A stretch of 6,176 bases of DNA from JBBTXJ01 sp038061815 (GTDB lineage Bacteria > Patescibacteriota > Patescibacteriia > Magasanikbacterales > JBBTXJ01), in NCBI GenBank assembly GCA_038061815.1, contig JBBTYK010000013.1, positions 1-6,176 on the forward strand. Direction: 5' to 3'. The notes below the pieces were generated by a model, which did no database searches, was not told the DNA's origin, and saw only the letters and a list, made by a program, of their open reading frames with translations. Position numbers and translations under genes: made by a program. Positions 6,062-6,176 of this stretch are shown here, piece after piece (position 1 is the first letter of the stretch; each line of letters opens with the position of its first letter).

Positions 6062-6125
6062 CGTTCTGGCGGTATACACGAGCGAGTCCGCCCGCGGCGG
6101 ACGAGCGAGTGATTCCGCCAGAACG
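6062..6125. repeat. Nested hairpin H3 (copy 2 of the GTCCGCC-core element)
   Basis: Outer stem CGTTCTGGCGG (6062-6072) with CCGCCAGAACG (6115-6125), 11 pairs; core GTCCGCC (6086-6092) with GGCGGAC (6096-6102) and loop CGC. GAGCGA (6080-6085) faces GAGCGA (6103-6108), bounded by CAC (6077-6079) and GTG (6109-6111). It shares the outer TTCTG word, the core stem, the flanking GAGCGA and almost the same length (64 versus 65 bases) with H2. Confidence 0.8.
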
Positions 6126-6153
6126 TTCGCGTGTATGCGATGTTTGCTGGCTG

Positions 6154-6159
6154 TATAAT
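6154..6159 (+). promoter_or_regulatory. Candidate -10 box reading out of the window
   Basis: A perfect TATAAT on the + strand just after the hairpin array. The sequence 16-18 bases upstream does not resemble TTGACA, and no start codon with an open frame can be judged before the window ends. If real, it drives a gene to the right, making the array a divergent intergenic region. Confidence 0.35.
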
Positions 6160-6176
6160 ATCGCGAAGCGGTACAG

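Larger units (their letters stand above)
5886..6125. repeat. GC-rich composite hairpin array (non-coding)
   Basis: The region upstream of the methyltransferase (5864-6176, about 310 bases) has no gene I can support. Three nested inverted repeats fill it: 5890-5978, 5979-6043 and 6062-6125. The first two abut exactly; the third follows after 18 bases. A further inverted pair, GGCCGCGGA (5886-5894) and TCCGCGGCC (6053-6061), encloses the first two and competes with the first outer stem. There is no T-run, so these are not ordinary terminators. Possible roles are a structured leader, a boundary element or a mobile palindrome; none is proven. Confidence 0.75.

Noticed and set aside
5979..6125. 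Integron attC site
   Set aside because: attC sites begin with RYYYAAC and end with GTTRRRY; these elements begin with GTTCTG and end with CAGAAC, and no integrase is present.
5886..6140. CRISPR array
   Set aside because: Repeats are nested inverted structures with only two similar units, no regular unique spacers and no cas genes.
5841..6158. Open frames of 67-70 residues on both strands over the hairpin array
   Set aside because: They arise from GC-rich palindromes without stops, have no ribosome sites, and their proteins are rich in Arg, Ala and Ser with no motif.

Overview
The window reads as a piece of a bacterial chromosome, most likely from the Candidate Phyla Radiation (Patescibacteria), probably a Parcubacteria-type lineage. 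This is inferred from very compact gene order, divergent but recognisable replication proteins, mostly absent Shine-Dalgarno sequences, and an extra unrecognised gene between otherwise conserved neighbours. No rRNA or other phylogenetic marker is present apart from ribosomal protein S20, so the assignment is moderate. TGA acts as a normal stop at the ends of polA and the 3660-4229 gene, which argues against the recoded Gracilibacteria/Absconditabacteria groups.

Layout. Bases 35-3626 (+ strand) hold a replication pair: polA, encoding full-length DNA polymerase I with a 5' nuclease, a catalytically degenerate 3'-5' exonuclease domain and an intact polymerase domain; then, one base later, holA, encoding the delta subunit of the clamp loader. 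Bases 3620-4361 hold a self-contained unit on the - strand: an unrecognised 189-residue protein with its own Shine-Dalgarno, a candidate -10 box and a rho-independent terminator. Bases 4305-4661 hold rpsT (ribosomal protein S20, - strand) with a near-consensus promoter and a terminator. Convergent holA and rpsT are neighbours in many bacteria (for example Bacillus), so the 189-residue gene looks like an insertion between them.

Bases 4749-5863 (- strand) hold two tightly coupled genes that are visibly AT-richer than the rest: a class I SAM-dependent methyltransferase of the UbiE-like type, followed by a small SRPBCC (START-like, polyketide-cyclase-type) ligand-binding protein. They look like a two-gene operon, probably horizontally acquired, and may act on the same small or lipid-like molecule.

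Bases 5864-6176 contain no gene that I can support. Most of the stretch is a GC-rich series of three nested hairpins (5890-5978, 5979-6043, 6062-6125). The last two look like diverged copies of one element of about 65 bases with the same core stem (GTCCGCC / GGCGGAC) flanked on both sides by GAGCGA. GAGCGA opposite GAGCGA can pair with itself through tandem G-A pairs, so the elements could fold as nearly continuous helices. A consensus-like -10 box near the right edge may drive a gene beyond the window. The hairpin array is the most interesting unexplained structure here; I see no defence system, CRISPR array or mobile-element enzyme.
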